Assembly (NCBI GenBank): GCA_025934635.1
Contig: JAICWX010000131.1
Location: 1-22,400 of the forward strand
Direction of reading: 5' to 3'
Origin: Streptosporangiaceae bacterium
Lineage (GTDB): Bacteria; Actinomycetota; Actinomycetes; Streptosporangiales; Streptosporangiaceae
DNA: 22,400 bases
Shown: in pieces, positions 6,063-13,493 of the stretch
How the letters are laid out: each line of letters starts with the position of its first letter
Numbering within the stretch: the stretch's first letter is position 1
Translations under genes and position numbers: made by a program
Notes under the pieces: model-generated
Database searches by the model: none
Told to the model about the DNA's origin: nothing
What the model saw: the letters and a program-made list of their open reading frames with translations, nothing else

Positions 6063-6398
6063 TTATTCTCCCGAGCCGCGGTCGCCGTAGTCCACCTGGC
6101 TGGAGGCATGGAACGGGCCGAGTACCAGCTGCCGGATGAACTCCCCTCCTCCTTCCATCATCGGCTCGGCGGAAACGTCGTAGGCGAACTGCTGGATGGG
6201 TGTGAGCGGCCGCCCGGCGATGACCCCGATGCTGCGTCCCGCTAGGACCAGCTCGGAGCGCACTCGTTCGGCCTCGGCCTGATCGTTGTAGGCGGCCGCC
6301 CCGGCGCGCCGGTACGCCTCGACCGTCGCCGCCCCGACCTCGCCGTGCATGGCCGCGGCCAGCCGCGTCGCCAGGCCCGGCCGGGGATGCCCCGTCAC
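6063..6398 (-). CDS. Small unknown protein upstream of fda
   Basis: I do not recognise this family. The protein has up to 111 residues from GTG 6398; an alternative start is ATG 6350 (95 residues). It looks soluble and largely helical (ATRLAAAMHGEVGAATVEAY, YNDQAEAERVRSELVLAG). A more specific stretch, PLTPIQQFAYDVSAEPMMEG, and a glycine-rich acidic tail follow. Its stop lies four bases before the aldolase start, so the ribosome binding site of fda falls inside its last codons and the two should share one mRNA. The succinate-semialdehyde-type dehydrogenase is transcribed divergently. A regulatory or accessory role in sugar or aldehyde metabolism is only a guess. Codon use agrees with a real gene. 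Confidence 0.55.
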   Translation of the reverse strand: MTGHPRPGLATRLAAAMHGEVGAATVEAYRRAGAAAYNDQAEAERVRSELVLAGRSIGVIAGRPLTPIQQFAYDVSAEPMMEGGGEFIRQLVLGPFHASSQVDYGDRGSGE

Positions 6399-6533
6399 GT
6401 CACTGTGTCTACCGCAACGGCGGTGAGTCCGCAATCGGTTGAAATACCCGGCCAGGTGTGGACCGCCGTGAACCGGGCAAGCTCCTTCTTCGGACCGTAC
6501 GGCAACGCCGCCGGGCGGCGGAAGGAGGGCACC

Positions 6534-7913
6534 GTGGCCATCGCGACCGTGAACCCCGCGACCGGGGAGACCGTCAAGACCTTCGACGAGATGGGCGAGG
6601 CCGATGTCGAGCGGTGCCTGGCCACCGCGGCGACGGCGTATGCAAGCTACCGGCTCACAAGCTTTACCGAACGAGCGGGCTGGATGCAGAATGCAGCCGC
6701 GATCCTGGACGCGGAGCAGGACCAGATCGCGGCCACGATGACCACCGAGATGGGCAAGACGCTGGCTGCGGCGAAGGCCGAGGTGGCCAAGTGCGCCACC
6801 ACCTGCCGGTACTACGCCCAGAACGCCGAGCAGTTCCTGGCCGACGAGCCCGCCGACGCCAGCGCCGTCGGCGCGGGGAGCGCCTATGTCAGCTACCAGC
6901 CGATCGGGCCGGTCCTGGCCGTCATGCCGTGGAACTTCCCGCTCTGGCAGGCCATGCGGTTCGCCGCCCCCGCCCTGATGGCCGGCAACGTCGGCCTGCT
7001 CAAGCATGCCTCCAACGTGCCGCAGACCGCGCTGTTCATGCAGGACCTGTTCGCCCGGGCCGGGTTCCCGATCGGGACCTTCCAGACCCTGCTGATCGGC
7101 TCCGCCCGGGTCGAGGCGATCCTGCGCGACCGCCGGGTGGTGGCCGCCACGCTCACCGGGTCCAACCCGGCCGGCTCGGCGGTGGGAGCCGTCGCCGGGA
7201 GCGAGATCAAGAAGGTCGTGCTCGAACTGGGCGGCAGCGACCCGTTCGTCGTCATGCCGTCGGCCGACCTGCCCCGGGCTGCCCAGGTCGCCGCGACCGC
7301 GCGGTTGCTGAACAACGGCCAGTCCTGCATCGCGGCCAAGCGCTTCATCGTCCACGACGCGGTCTACGACGAGTTCGCGCGCCTGTTCACCGAGCAGATG
7401 GCGGGTAAGGTCCTCGGCGATCCGATGGCCGACGGCACCGACGTGGGACCGCTCGCCAGCGAGCAGCAGCGAGACGACGTCGAGCACCTCGTCGCCGACG
7501 CGGTCGCCAACGGCGCCCGCGCGCTGTGCGGCGGCGCCGTGCCCGAAGGACCCGGCTTCTACTACCCGCCGACGGTGCTGGCCGAGATCACGCCGGAGAT
7601 GCGCGTGCACACCGAGGAGGTCTTCGGGCCGGTGGCCACCCTCTACCGCGTCCCGGACATCGACGCGGCGATCGAGCTGGCCAACGTCACCGAGTTCGGC
7701 CTCGGCGCCAACGCCTGGACCAATGACGAGGCCGAACGGGCCCGGTTCATCCGTGACCTGGACGCCGGCATGGTCTTCGTCAACGGCAACGTCACCTCCT
7801 ACCCGCAGCTGCCGTTCGGCGGCGTCAAGACCTCCGGGTTCGGCCGGGAGCTCTTCACGCAGGGCATCCGCGAGTTCTGCAACGTCAAGACGGTCTGGAT
7901 CGCCGGCACCTAG
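6534..7913 (+). CDS. NAD(P)-dependent succinate-semialdehyde-type dehydrogenase
   Basis: The 459-residue protein belongs to the aldehyde dehydrogenase superfamily and most resembles the short actinobacterial succinate-semialdehyde dehydrogenases. It oxidises an aldehyde to the acid with NAD(P). Visible features are MPWNFPLWQAMRFAAPALMA with the oxyanion asparagine at 134, the cofactor loop LTGSNPAGSAVG, general-base Glu231 in LELGGSDPFVV, catalytic Cys265 in NNGQSCIAAKRF, EEVFGPVA, and the C-terminal PFGGVKTSGFGREL. GTG 6534 is preceded by AAGGAGGG; the frame is open upstream to 6345 but without family resemblance. A perfect hairpin (CGCCGCC-G-GGCGGCG, 6506-6520) directly abuts the ribosome binding site. 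The exact aldehyde is not determined by sequence. Confidence 0.9.
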   Translation: MAIATVNPATGETVKTFDEMGEADVERCLATAATAYASYRLTSFTERAGWMQNAAAILDAEQDQIAATMTTEMGKTLAAAKAEVAKCATTCRYYAQNAEQFLADEPADASAVGAGSAYVSYQPIGPVLAVMPWNFPLWQAMRFAAPALMAGNVGLLKHASNVPQTALFMQDLFARAGFPIGTFQTLLIGSARVEAILRDRRVVAATLTGSNPAGSAVGAVAGSEIKKVVLELGGSDPFVVMPSADLPRAAQVAATARLLNNGQSCIAAKRFIVHDAVYDEFARLFTEQMAGKVLGDPMADGTDVGPLASEQQRDDVEHLVADAVANGARALCGGAVPEGPGFYYPPTVLAEITPEMRVHTEEVFGPVATLYRVPDIDAAIELANVTEFGLGANAWTNDEAERARFIRDLDAGMVFVNGNVTSYPQLPFGGVKTSGFGRELFTQGIREFCNVKTVWIAGT

Positions 7914-7967
7914 GGGCTTGGTGGTAGCACCCGGTTTACCCGGGGCGGCTACCATCCTTCCGGTTTA

Positions 7968-8000
7968 CCTCCCCGCCGAGGGAAACTTTTGGCGGGGAGG
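7968..8000 (+). promoter_or_regulatory. Hairpin masking the permease ribosome binding site
   Basis: CCTCCCCGCC (7968-7977) is the exact complement of GGCGGGGAGG (7991-8000), and the second arm contains the Shine-Dalgarno sequence for ATG 8006. The 13-base loop is GAGGGAAACTTTT. Folding would hide the site, suggesting translational control. Two copies of CCGGTTTACC (7931-7940 and 7960-7969) lie just upstream, the second overlapping the stem. Confidence 0.55.
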
Positions 8001-8005
8001 CCGTA

Positions 8006-10432
8006 ATGGGAGCTGTCGGGCTGGTCTTCGGCGCCAAGCGGCGCCGCTACTGGCGGTCGTGGCTGCTGGCCGTGCTCATCGCGATCGTCAGCGGGTTCGT
8101 GCTCGCCGCCACCGCGGCCGGTGACCGCACCGACTCGGCCTTCCCGCGCTACCTCGCCCGCCACGGCTACGACGCGATCGTGTACACCGTCAAGCCGCTG
8201 CCCGGACTGGCCCGGCTTCCCGGGGTGGCGCAGGTGACGACGGTCAACTTGCCGTTCGCCACCCAGCCGCGGTGCTCGTGCGGACATCAGATCAACTACG
8301 GTGAGTTCGCGGTCCGGGAGGTACCCGCGGGCGCCCTGAACCGGGCGGTCAAGCTGGTCGGCGGCCAGATGCCCGACCAGTCCTCCGAGGTGGAGGCGCT
8401 GGCCTCGTACACGCTCCAGCGCGACTACGGCGTGCGCCCGGGGACGGTAATTACCGTGCCGTTCGCGGGTGCGTCGCAGCGGGAAGCCGTGTTCAAGGCG
8501 CTGGCCGGCGGACCGGTGCCCAAACCCACGGGCCCGGTCATCGCGATGCGGATCACCGGCATCGTGGCGGCCGAGAACGAGTTCCCGTCCGGGGGATCCC
8601 CCAGCTATGACCTGTACCCGACCACGGCCTTCGCCGCGGCTACCCGGGACATCCCAGCCCTGCCGACCTACCAGGTACGGCTCCGCCACGGGCTGGCCGA
8701 CTTCGCCCGGTTCGAGATCGCGGCCAGCCACAACGGCGCGGTCGGGGTCCAGGACCTGGACCGGCCCGCTGCCGCGATCACCTCCTCGATCCACCCCCAG
8801 GCGGTGGGCTGGCGGGTGCTGGCCGCGCTGGCCGGGCTGGCCGGCCTCGCGGTGGCGGGGCAGGCGCTGGCCCGGCAGACCGCGGCCGAGAGCGCCGACC
8901 ATCCGGCCCTGGCCGCGCTGGGCGTGAGCCCCTGGCAGCTCGTCGCGGTGAGCATGCTGCGCACGCTGGCGGCGGCGATAGCCGGCGCGGCTGGCGGGAT
9001 CGCGGTGGCCACGCTGCTGTCCCCGCTCGCACCGGCCGGCGAGGCCCGGCTAGCCGACCCCGCCCCGGGATTGTCCTTCGACGGGGCGGTGCTCGGCCTG
9101 GGCGCTCTGATCACGGTGGTCGTAGTACTCATCCTCGGTGTCCTCCCCGCGATGCGCGGCGCCCGGGTCCGTACCGCGGCCAGCCGGGTGGCGATGCGCC
9201 GCCCGTCCGCGGTGGCGGCCGCCGTCGCCGGGACCGGCGCCTCGCCCGTCGCGGCCATCGGCATCCGGTACGCCCTGGACCCGGGGCGCGGCACCCGGGC
9301 GATCCCGGTGCGGACCGCGCTGACCGGTTCGGTGGCCGCGGTGGCGGCCGTGTGCGCGACCGCGGTCTTCGGCGCCAGCCTGGCCCACCTGACCGCCACC
9401 CCGGCCCTGTACGGCGCTCCTTACCAGATGTACTTCAACTACTCCGGACCCGGCGGTACCCAAGGGACCGACCTGCTGACCGACCTCGAGAACGACCACC
9501 GGATCGACCAGATCACCGTGGCGTCGCTGCCGGATGTCACCGTCAACCACGTCCAGGTCCGGACGATCACCGCGTCCGTCGATCACGGCAAGGGCCCGCT
9601 GCTGCTGTCGGCCGTGCAAGGGCGGCTGCCGGACGGTGCCGGCCAGATCGTGCTCGGCGCCTCCACCATGCGCAGCACCGGCGCGCGGATCGGCGGATCG
9701 GTCCGGGTGACGGTCACCGATCCGTCCGGTGCGCCACATACCCGGTCCTTCCGGGTCGTGGGGATGCTGGCCTTTCCCGGCGACTTCACGACCGGGGGGC
9801 TCGGCACCGGGGCGGCGATGACCACCCCGGCGTACCAGGCGGCTCAGTGCCCGCCGGGGCCCAAGCAGGCCGCCTGCCGTCAGCAAGCCGGAATGCGCAT
9901 CCCCGACCTGGTCGTCATCCACGCCGTCGACGGCCCGGCGGGTCAGGCCGCGCTGGCTCACTACAGCGGCAAGCAGAACGACAACGCCACCCGCCCGGTG
10001 ATACCGGCGGCGCTGGCGAATTTCGGTGAGTCGGCCAATTTCCCGTTGCTGCTCGGCGGCATCGTGACCTTGTGCGGCCTGGCCACGCTGGGGCACCTGC
10101 TGGTGGTCAGCGTGGCCCGGCGGCGTACCGAGAACGGGCTGCTCCAGGCCCTCGGCATGGTCCGGCGCCAGCTCGCCTCGATCGTGTTCTGGCAGGCCAG
10201 CACCGTCGCGGTCATCGCCATCGGGCTGGGCGTCCCGATCGGCATCGCCGCCGGGCAGGCCATCTGGCACCTGTTCGCGGTCAGCCTCGGGGTGGTGCCG
10301 GCCCCGGTCGTGCACGCCTGGCCGCTCGCCGCCATCGCGGCCGGCGTCCTGGTCACGGCCAACATCCTCGCCGCCATCCCGGCGCTGAGCGCCGCCCGGT
10401 CCCGGCCCGGCCGGGTGCTGCGGACGGAGTAG
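8006..10432 (+). CDS. FtsX-like ABC transporter permease, eight membrane spans
   Basis: The 808-residue membrane protein has the duplicated FtsX/MacB-type permease layout. One helix near residues 17-38 is followed by an extracytoplasmic domain of about 220 residues and three helices near 267-288, 311-337 and 357-383. A second unit has one helix near 437-462, an external domain of about 210 residues and three helices near 677-700, 722-748 and 770-795. The external part of the first unit contains a Cys pair (RCSCGH). Such permeases couple cytoplasmic ATP hydrolysis to movement of an external domain, exporting lipids, peptides or antibiotics, or moving lipoproteins. The partner ATPase is not in the window. 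ATG 8006 follows GGGGAGG, which is also part of a hairpin. Confidence 0.85.
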   Translation: MGAVGLVFGAKRRRYWRSWLLAVLIAIVSGFVLAATAAGDRTDSAFPRYLARHGYDAIVYTVKPLPGLARLPGVAQVTTVNLPFATQPRCSCGHQINYGEFAVREVPAGALNRAVKLVGGQMPDQSSEVEALASYTLQRDYGVRPGTVITVPFAGASQREAVFKALAGGPVPKPTGPVIAMRITGIVAAENEFPSGGSPSYDLYPTTAFAAATRDIPALPTYQVRLRHGLADFARFEIAASHNGAVGVQDLDRPAAAITSSIHPQAVGWRVLAALAGLAGLAVAGQALARQTAAESADHPALAALGVSPWQLVAVSMLRTLAAAIAGAAGGIAVATLLSPLAPAGEARLADPAPGLSFDGAVLGLGALITVVVVLILGVLPAMRGARVRTAASRVAMRRPSAVAAAVAGTGASPVAAIGIRYALDPGRGTRAIPVRTALTGSVAAVAAVCATAVFGASLAHLTATPALYGAPYQMYFNYSGPGGTQGTDLLTDLENDHRIDQITVASLPDVTVNHVQVRTITASVDHGKGPLLLSAVQGRLPDGAGQIVLGASTMRSTGARIGGSVRVTVTDPSGAPHTRSFRVVGMLAFPGDFTTGGLGTGAAMTTPAYQAAQCPPGPKQAACRQQAGMRIPDLVVIHAVDGPAGQAALAHYSGKQNDNATRPVIPAALANFGESANFPLLLGGIVTLCGLATLGHLLVVSVARRRTENGLLQALGMVRRQLASIVFWQASTVAVIAIGLGVPIGIAAGQAIWHLFAVSLGVVPAPVVHAWPLAAIAAGVLVTANILAAIPALSAARSRPGRVLRTE

Positions 10433-10434
10433 CT

Positions 10435-10467
10435 CAGCCCGGGCTGGCCGGCTGGACGCCGAGCCGG
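10435..10467. terminator. Hairpins between converging permease and methyltransferase remnant
   Basis: The 12-bp palindrome CAGCCCGGGCTG (10435-10446) starts two bases after the permease stop. It is followed by CCGGCT (10448-10453) pairing with AGCCGG (10462-10467) over an eight-base loop. The position suits a two-way terminator; there is no T-tract. Confidence 0.4.
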
Positions 10468-10500
10468 GGTCGGCCGCCGGGAGCTGCTAGCAGCCTGAGG

Positions 10501-10974
10501 TCACCACGCCGATGGCGGGCCGTCGTAGCGGGCGACGCCGACCAGGGCCCAGTACTTGGACGGGTCCGCGGGGACGCCATCCGGGGAATCGGGCCGCCAT
10601 TCGGGTATCCAGACCAGCCCCGGTTCCAGCAGGGTGAAGCCGTCGTAAAGACCGGCGATCTCATCGCGGCTGCGCATGGCCAGCTGGGCGGTGACGCGGC
10701 TGTTGTAGACGTTCTCGAACGAGCTGGCCAGGCCGGGCTGCTCGTCCCGGCACGCGTGGCAGATGACGAGATAGCTGCCGGGGGCGAGCGCGTCGCGCAC
10801 GGTGGCCACGATGTCCGCGGCCTGTCCGGTGTCCGGGATGAAGTGCAGGACGGCGACCAGGAACACGGCCACGGGCCGGGTGAAGTCGAGCAGCAGCTGG
10901 GTTTCCGGGTCGGCCAGGATCGTGGCCGGCTCGCGGGCGTCGGCGGTGCCGCGGTACGCGGCCGTTGACGGAAA
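10501..10974 (-). pseudogene. 5'-truncated DUF574-type SAM methyltransferase
   Basis: The frame is open from 10974 to TGA 10501 and matches the C-terminal half of the actinobacterial S-adenosyl methyltransferase family known as DUF574 or Methyltransf_19. Visible parts are TADAREPATILADPETQLLL, DFTRPVAVFLVAVLHFIPD, ALAPGSYLVICHACRDE, then FDGF-type YDGFTLLEPGLVWIPEW and a final YWALVGVARYDG. The N-terminal half, with the LGGKDN and DIGTG SAM-binding motifs, is missing, and an in-frame TAA lies just upstream (10977-10975). GTG 10872 could give a 123-residue product, but it would lack the cofactor site. Sequence beyond 10976 belongs to something else, so the truncation point is near there. Confidence 0.75.
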
Positions 10975-11056
10975 TTACTTCGAGGAGATGATCGGGGCAT
11001 GCAAGGACCACCGCCCTCCGGTTTACCTGGACGATGCCCGGCAGAAGGGCAGGTAG
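10964..11056 (+). pseudogene. Possible C-terminal scrap of an unidentified gene
   Basis: On the plus strand, 30 codons read VDGNYFEEMIGACKDHRPPV and then YLDDARQKGR before TAG 11054-11056. The composition is protein-like. It begins at the point where the methyltransferase remnant loses its homology. I do not recognise the family and there is no plausible start codon with a binding site. It may be the tail of a gene whose body was deleted, or chance. Confidence 0.25.
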
Positions 11057-11147
11057 GTCGCCGAGCTCCGAGCTCCGGGCTCAGCTGCCACCTCCTTACC
11101 GCAAATCTCCGCCCGTCACCCATCCCGGCCCTCATCCTGCTTTCGGT

Positions 11148-11207
11148 AACGACATGGATGCTCCACCGATGTCGTTCCTGCAGCATTGATGCTCCATCGA
11201 TGTCGTT
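11148..11207. repeat. Two tandem copies of the 29-bp near-palindrome
   Basis: Copy A (11148-11176) has perfect outer arms AACGACAT and ATGTCGTT, with GATG / CACC inner arms around CTC. Copy B (11179-11207) keeps GATG-CTC-CATC and ATGTCGTT but its left arm has degenerated to TGCAGCAT. The copies are two bases apart, a 31-bp period. Relative to copy 1 at 3796 they are inverted. The interval 11057-11340 also holds a short GAGCTCC tandem (near 11066) and the promoter-like sequence before the dioxygenase, and no gene I can support. Confidence 0.8.
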
Positions 11208-11303
11208 GGCGTCGCCGGAGTAATGAGTCGAGGTAGCACCAGGCGTGTCACGGGCATCATCGGCCCCGGGGGCCGGGCGTCCCGGGCTCGAGGTGCCGCT
11301 TGC

Positions 11304-11340
11304 CTGGACGGGGGGTGGCGGGGCGCCTAGTCTCGGGCTG
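11304..11340 (+). promoter_or_regulatory. Promoter for a leaderless PhyH-family gene
   Basis: TAGTCT (11328-11333) lies seven bases before GTG 11341, and CTGGAC (11304-11309) lies 18 bases further upstream as a weak -35. No Shine-Dalgarno sequence precedes GTG 11341 or ATG 11344. The arrangement suits transcription starting at the start codon. Confidence 0.4.
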
Positions 11341-11343
11341 GTG

Positions 11344-12117
11344 ATGCCGACGATGTCTGCTACCGCGCCGAGCCAGGACGTGGCCCGGCGGCTGACGGAC
11401 GACGGCTACGTCGTCGTGACCGGCCTGCTGACCCCGGACGGCGCGCGGGACGCCCGCGCCGACCTGGACCGGGTGCTGCGGACCACCCGGACCGGGCGGA
11501 ACTCGTTCGAGGGATTCGACACGCAGCGGATCTACGCCCTGTTCGCCAAGACCCGCGTGTTCGACGCGCTCGCCACCGACCCGCTGCTGCTTGACGTCCT
11601 GGACCAGGTGCTGGGGCCCTGCCAGCTCAGCGCGCCGGTCGGCATCTGCATCGGGCCCGGCGAGAAGGCGCAGGTCCTGCACCGCGACGACGCCATCTAC
11701 CCGGTGCCCGAGCCGCATCCGCCGCTGGTGGTCAACACCATGTGGCCGCTCGACGAGTTCACCGCGGAGAACGGCGCCACCCGGTTCATCCCCGGCAGCC
11801 ACCGCTGGGAGCCGGGACGCCAGCCCGGCCCGGACGACCCGGTGGAGACGGCCGTGATGTCACCCGGCTCGGCCCTGTTCTACCTGGGCAGCCTGTGGCA
11901 CGGGGGCGGCGCGAACCAGACCGCCCGGCCGCGGCTCGGCGTGATCCTGGAGTATGCGGCCGGCTGGCTGCGGCCGCAGGAGAACCACTGCCTGGCCGTC
12001 CCCCGTGAGGTCGCCCGCGACCTGCCGGAACGGCTGCAGGAACTGCTCGGCTACAACATCTACCCGCCGTTCGTGGGCTACGTCGACGGCCGCCACCCGC
12101 GCAAGGTGCTCGACTAA
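11344..12117 (+). CDS. PhyH-family Fe(II)/2-oxoglutarate dioxygenase
   Basis: The 257-residue protein belongs to the phytanoyl-CoA dioxygenase superfamily, which hydroxylates or halogenates small molecules using iron, 2-oxoglutarate and oxygen. The metal ligands are visible: His113 and Asp115 in VLHRDDAIYP, and the distal His186 in YLGSLWHGGGAN. Arg195 or Arg197 (NQTARPRLGV) is the likely 2-oxoglutarate anchor. Other family parts are DDGYVVVTGLL near the N terminus and ENGATRFIPGSHRWEPG. The start could be GTG 11341, ATG 11344 or ATG 11353; the family begins around SQDVARRL, and the upstream -10 favours the first two. The MFS gene converges on it and its reading frame runs through the last 258 bases. 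The substrate is unknown. Confidence 0.85.
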   Translation: MPTMSATAPSQDVARRLTDDGYVVVTGLLTPDGARDARADLDRVLRTTRTGRNSFEGFDTQRIYALFAKTRVFDALATDPLLLDVLDQVLGPCQLSAPVGICIGPGEKAQVLHRDDAIYPVPEPHPPLVVNTMWPLDEFTAENGATRFIPGSHRWEPGRQPGPDDPVETAVMSPGSALFYLGSLWHGGGANQTARPRLGVILEYAAGWLRPQENHCLAVPREVARDLPERLQELLGYNIYPPFVGYVDGRHPRKVLD

Positions 12118-13395
12118 CGCGAGCTGGGCCCGGCGGCCAGCGGGCCGGCCGGCCGCCTCGGGATCACGGGACCGGCGGGCGGCCCGGCGGCGGACCGCGG
12201 CTACGCCGACGGCGGCCAGGGCGGGCACCACGCCGCACGCGGTCATTCCCGCCCGTGGACCGAAGTGGCTGGTGAGCGCGCCGATCAGCGGCGCCCCGAG
12301 GGGCGTGCCGCCGATGAAGGCCAGCATGTAGAGTCCCATCACCCGGCCGCGCAGCCGGGAATCGGTGGCGAGCTGGACCGAGGCGTTGGCCATCGACTGG
12401 AACGCCAGGTTGGCCAGCCCCATGGCGCCCAGCAGGACGAGGAACAGGACCATGTCCGGCGCGACCGCCGCCGCCACCTGGAGCAGGCCGAACCCGGCCG
12501 CGGCGAGCACCAGCACTCGCGGCCGCGGCCGGGCGGCCGCCCCGGCGAACAGCGCGCCGGCCGCCGACCCGACGGCCAGGGCGATGTTGAACAGCCCGTA
12601 GGTACCGGCGTTGCCGCCGAAGGCCGACTTGGCCATGGCCGTCAGCACGATCGGGAAGTTGAGGCCGAACGTCCCGAACACCCCGACCAGCACGATCGTC
12701 CACCCGATGTCCGGCCGCTGGCGCACGTACCTGACCGTGGCCCGCAGCGCTCCCGGCTCGCGCCGGGCGGCCGGGGCCGGGGTGAGGTCGGACGGCCGCA
12801 GCCGCAGCAGGCCGATCACCGGGCCGGCGTAGCAGGCGGCGTTGACCGCGAATACCCAGCCGGTGCCCGCGCTCGCGATGAGCAGGGCGGCCAGGGCCGG
12901 CCCGATCAGCCGGGTCGCCTGGAACACCGCCGCGTTCAGCGCGATTGCGGCCCGGAGCCGGCTGGGCGGCACCACCTCGGACACGAACGCCTGCCTGGCC
13001 GGCGCGTCGAAGGCGAAGATCAGCCCGCTCAGCAGTGCGAACGCGTACACGTGGACGGCCCGGACCGCGCCCGACAGGGTGATCACGGCCAGCGCCGCGG
13101 TCGCGACGGCGTTCAGCGTCTGCGTGGTCAGCAGGATGCACCGCTTCGGCAGCCGGTCGGCGACCGCCCCGCTGTACAGGCCGAGGGCCAGGATCGGCCC
13201 GAACTGCAGGGCCATTGTCACCCCGACGCTGAACGAGCTGCGGGTCAGGTCGTAGACCAGCCAGTCCTGGGCGATGCTCTGCATCCAGGTGCCGGTGTTG
13301 GCCAGGCTCTGCCCGCCGAGATAGATCCGGTAGCCGCGCACGCTGAGGGCGGCGAAGGCACCTCGTGCTGGCCGAACTGTCTCGGCGGTGGTCAC
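11860..13395 (-). CDS. MFS exporter (EntS-like, MFS_3) with antisense tail
   Basis: The first 415 or so residues form a 12-helix major facilitator of the EntS/MFS_3 type, which exports drugs or siderophore-like compounds by proton exchange. Visible features are FRGYR-like SVRGYRIYLGGQSLANTGTW, MQSIAQDWLVYDLT, SGAVADRLPKR in the loop after helix 2, and AFDAPARQAFVSEVVP. The second half includes GVFGTFGLNFPIVLTAMAKS and LRGRVMGLYMLAFIGGTPLG. The domain ends near AAVRRRAARR. No stop codon follows, and the frame continues for about 90 more residues through and antisense to the end of the PhyH gene to 11860. That tail has no family character and suggests loss of the original stop. GTG 13395 follows AGGAAGG. 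LysR is divergent. Confidence 0.85.
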   Translation of the reverse strand: MTTAETVRPARGAFAALSVRGYRIYLGGQSLANTGTWMQSIAQDWLVYDLTRSSFSVGVTMALQFGPILALGLYSGAVADRLPKRCILLTTQTLNAVATAALAVITLSGAVRAVHVYAFALLSGLIFAFDAPARQAFVSEVVPPSRLRAAIALNAAVFQATRLIGPALAALLIASAGTGWVFAVNAACYAGPVIGLLRLRPSDLTPAPAARREPGALRATVRYVRQRPDIGWTIVLVGVFGTFGLNFPIVLTAMAKSAFGGNAGTYGLFNIALAVGSAAGALFAGAAARPRPRVLVLAAAGFGLLQVAAAVAPDMVLFLVLLGAMGLANLAFQSMANASVQLATDSRLRGRVMGLYMLAFIGGTPLGAPLIGALTSHFGPRAGMTACGVVPALAAVGVAAVRRRAARRSRDPEAAGRPAGRRAQLALVEHLARVAAVDVAHERRVDVVAEQFLQPFRQVAGDLTGDGQAVVLLRPQPAGRILQDHAEPRPGGLVRAAPVPQAAQVEQGRAG

Positions 13396-13493
13396 GGACG
13401 TGCCTTCCTGTCGCTGGCTTCCCTCGACATTCTCGGCCCGGCCATACTTATATTGAAAGAGAATTACGTGACTTACAGTTATTGGGAAACCTT
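13396..13493. promoter_or_regulatory. AT-rich divergent promoter of MFS exporter and LysR regulator
   Basis: This 98-bp gap contains an AT-rich island (about 13441-13493) in otherwise GC-rich DNA. AATTAC (13462-13467) and GTTATT (13478-13483) form an imperfect dyad with a 10-base gap, suiting a LysR-type box. For LysR, TTGAAA (13453-13458) could be a -35; on the minus strand TATAAG (near 13451-13446) could be a -10 for the exporter. Regulation of the exporter by its divergent LysR neighbour is inferred from the standard arrangement. Confidence 0.5.

Noticed and set aside
6399..7955. Long open frame on the minus strand opposite the aldehyde dehydrogenase
   Set aside because: Its translation is low-complexity, rich in Gly, Arg, His and Asp, as expected for the reverse of a GC-rich gene. 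Only its last 112 codons (6063-6398), outside the dehydrogenase gene, look like a real protein.
9050..10315. 421-codon open frame on the minus strand opposite the ABC permease
   Set aside because: The composition is that of an antisense shadow, with no recognisable motif, and the permease on the plus strand is clearly real.
11148..11207. 29-bp repeats considered as ends of an insertion sequence
   Set aside because: No transposase or remnant of one lies between or beside the copies, and I see no target-site duplication.
10433..11340. tRNA, rRNA or attachment site in the gene-poor stretch
   Set aside because: I found no cloverleaf-like pairing, no TTCGA loop context and no duplicated tRNA end in this stretch.
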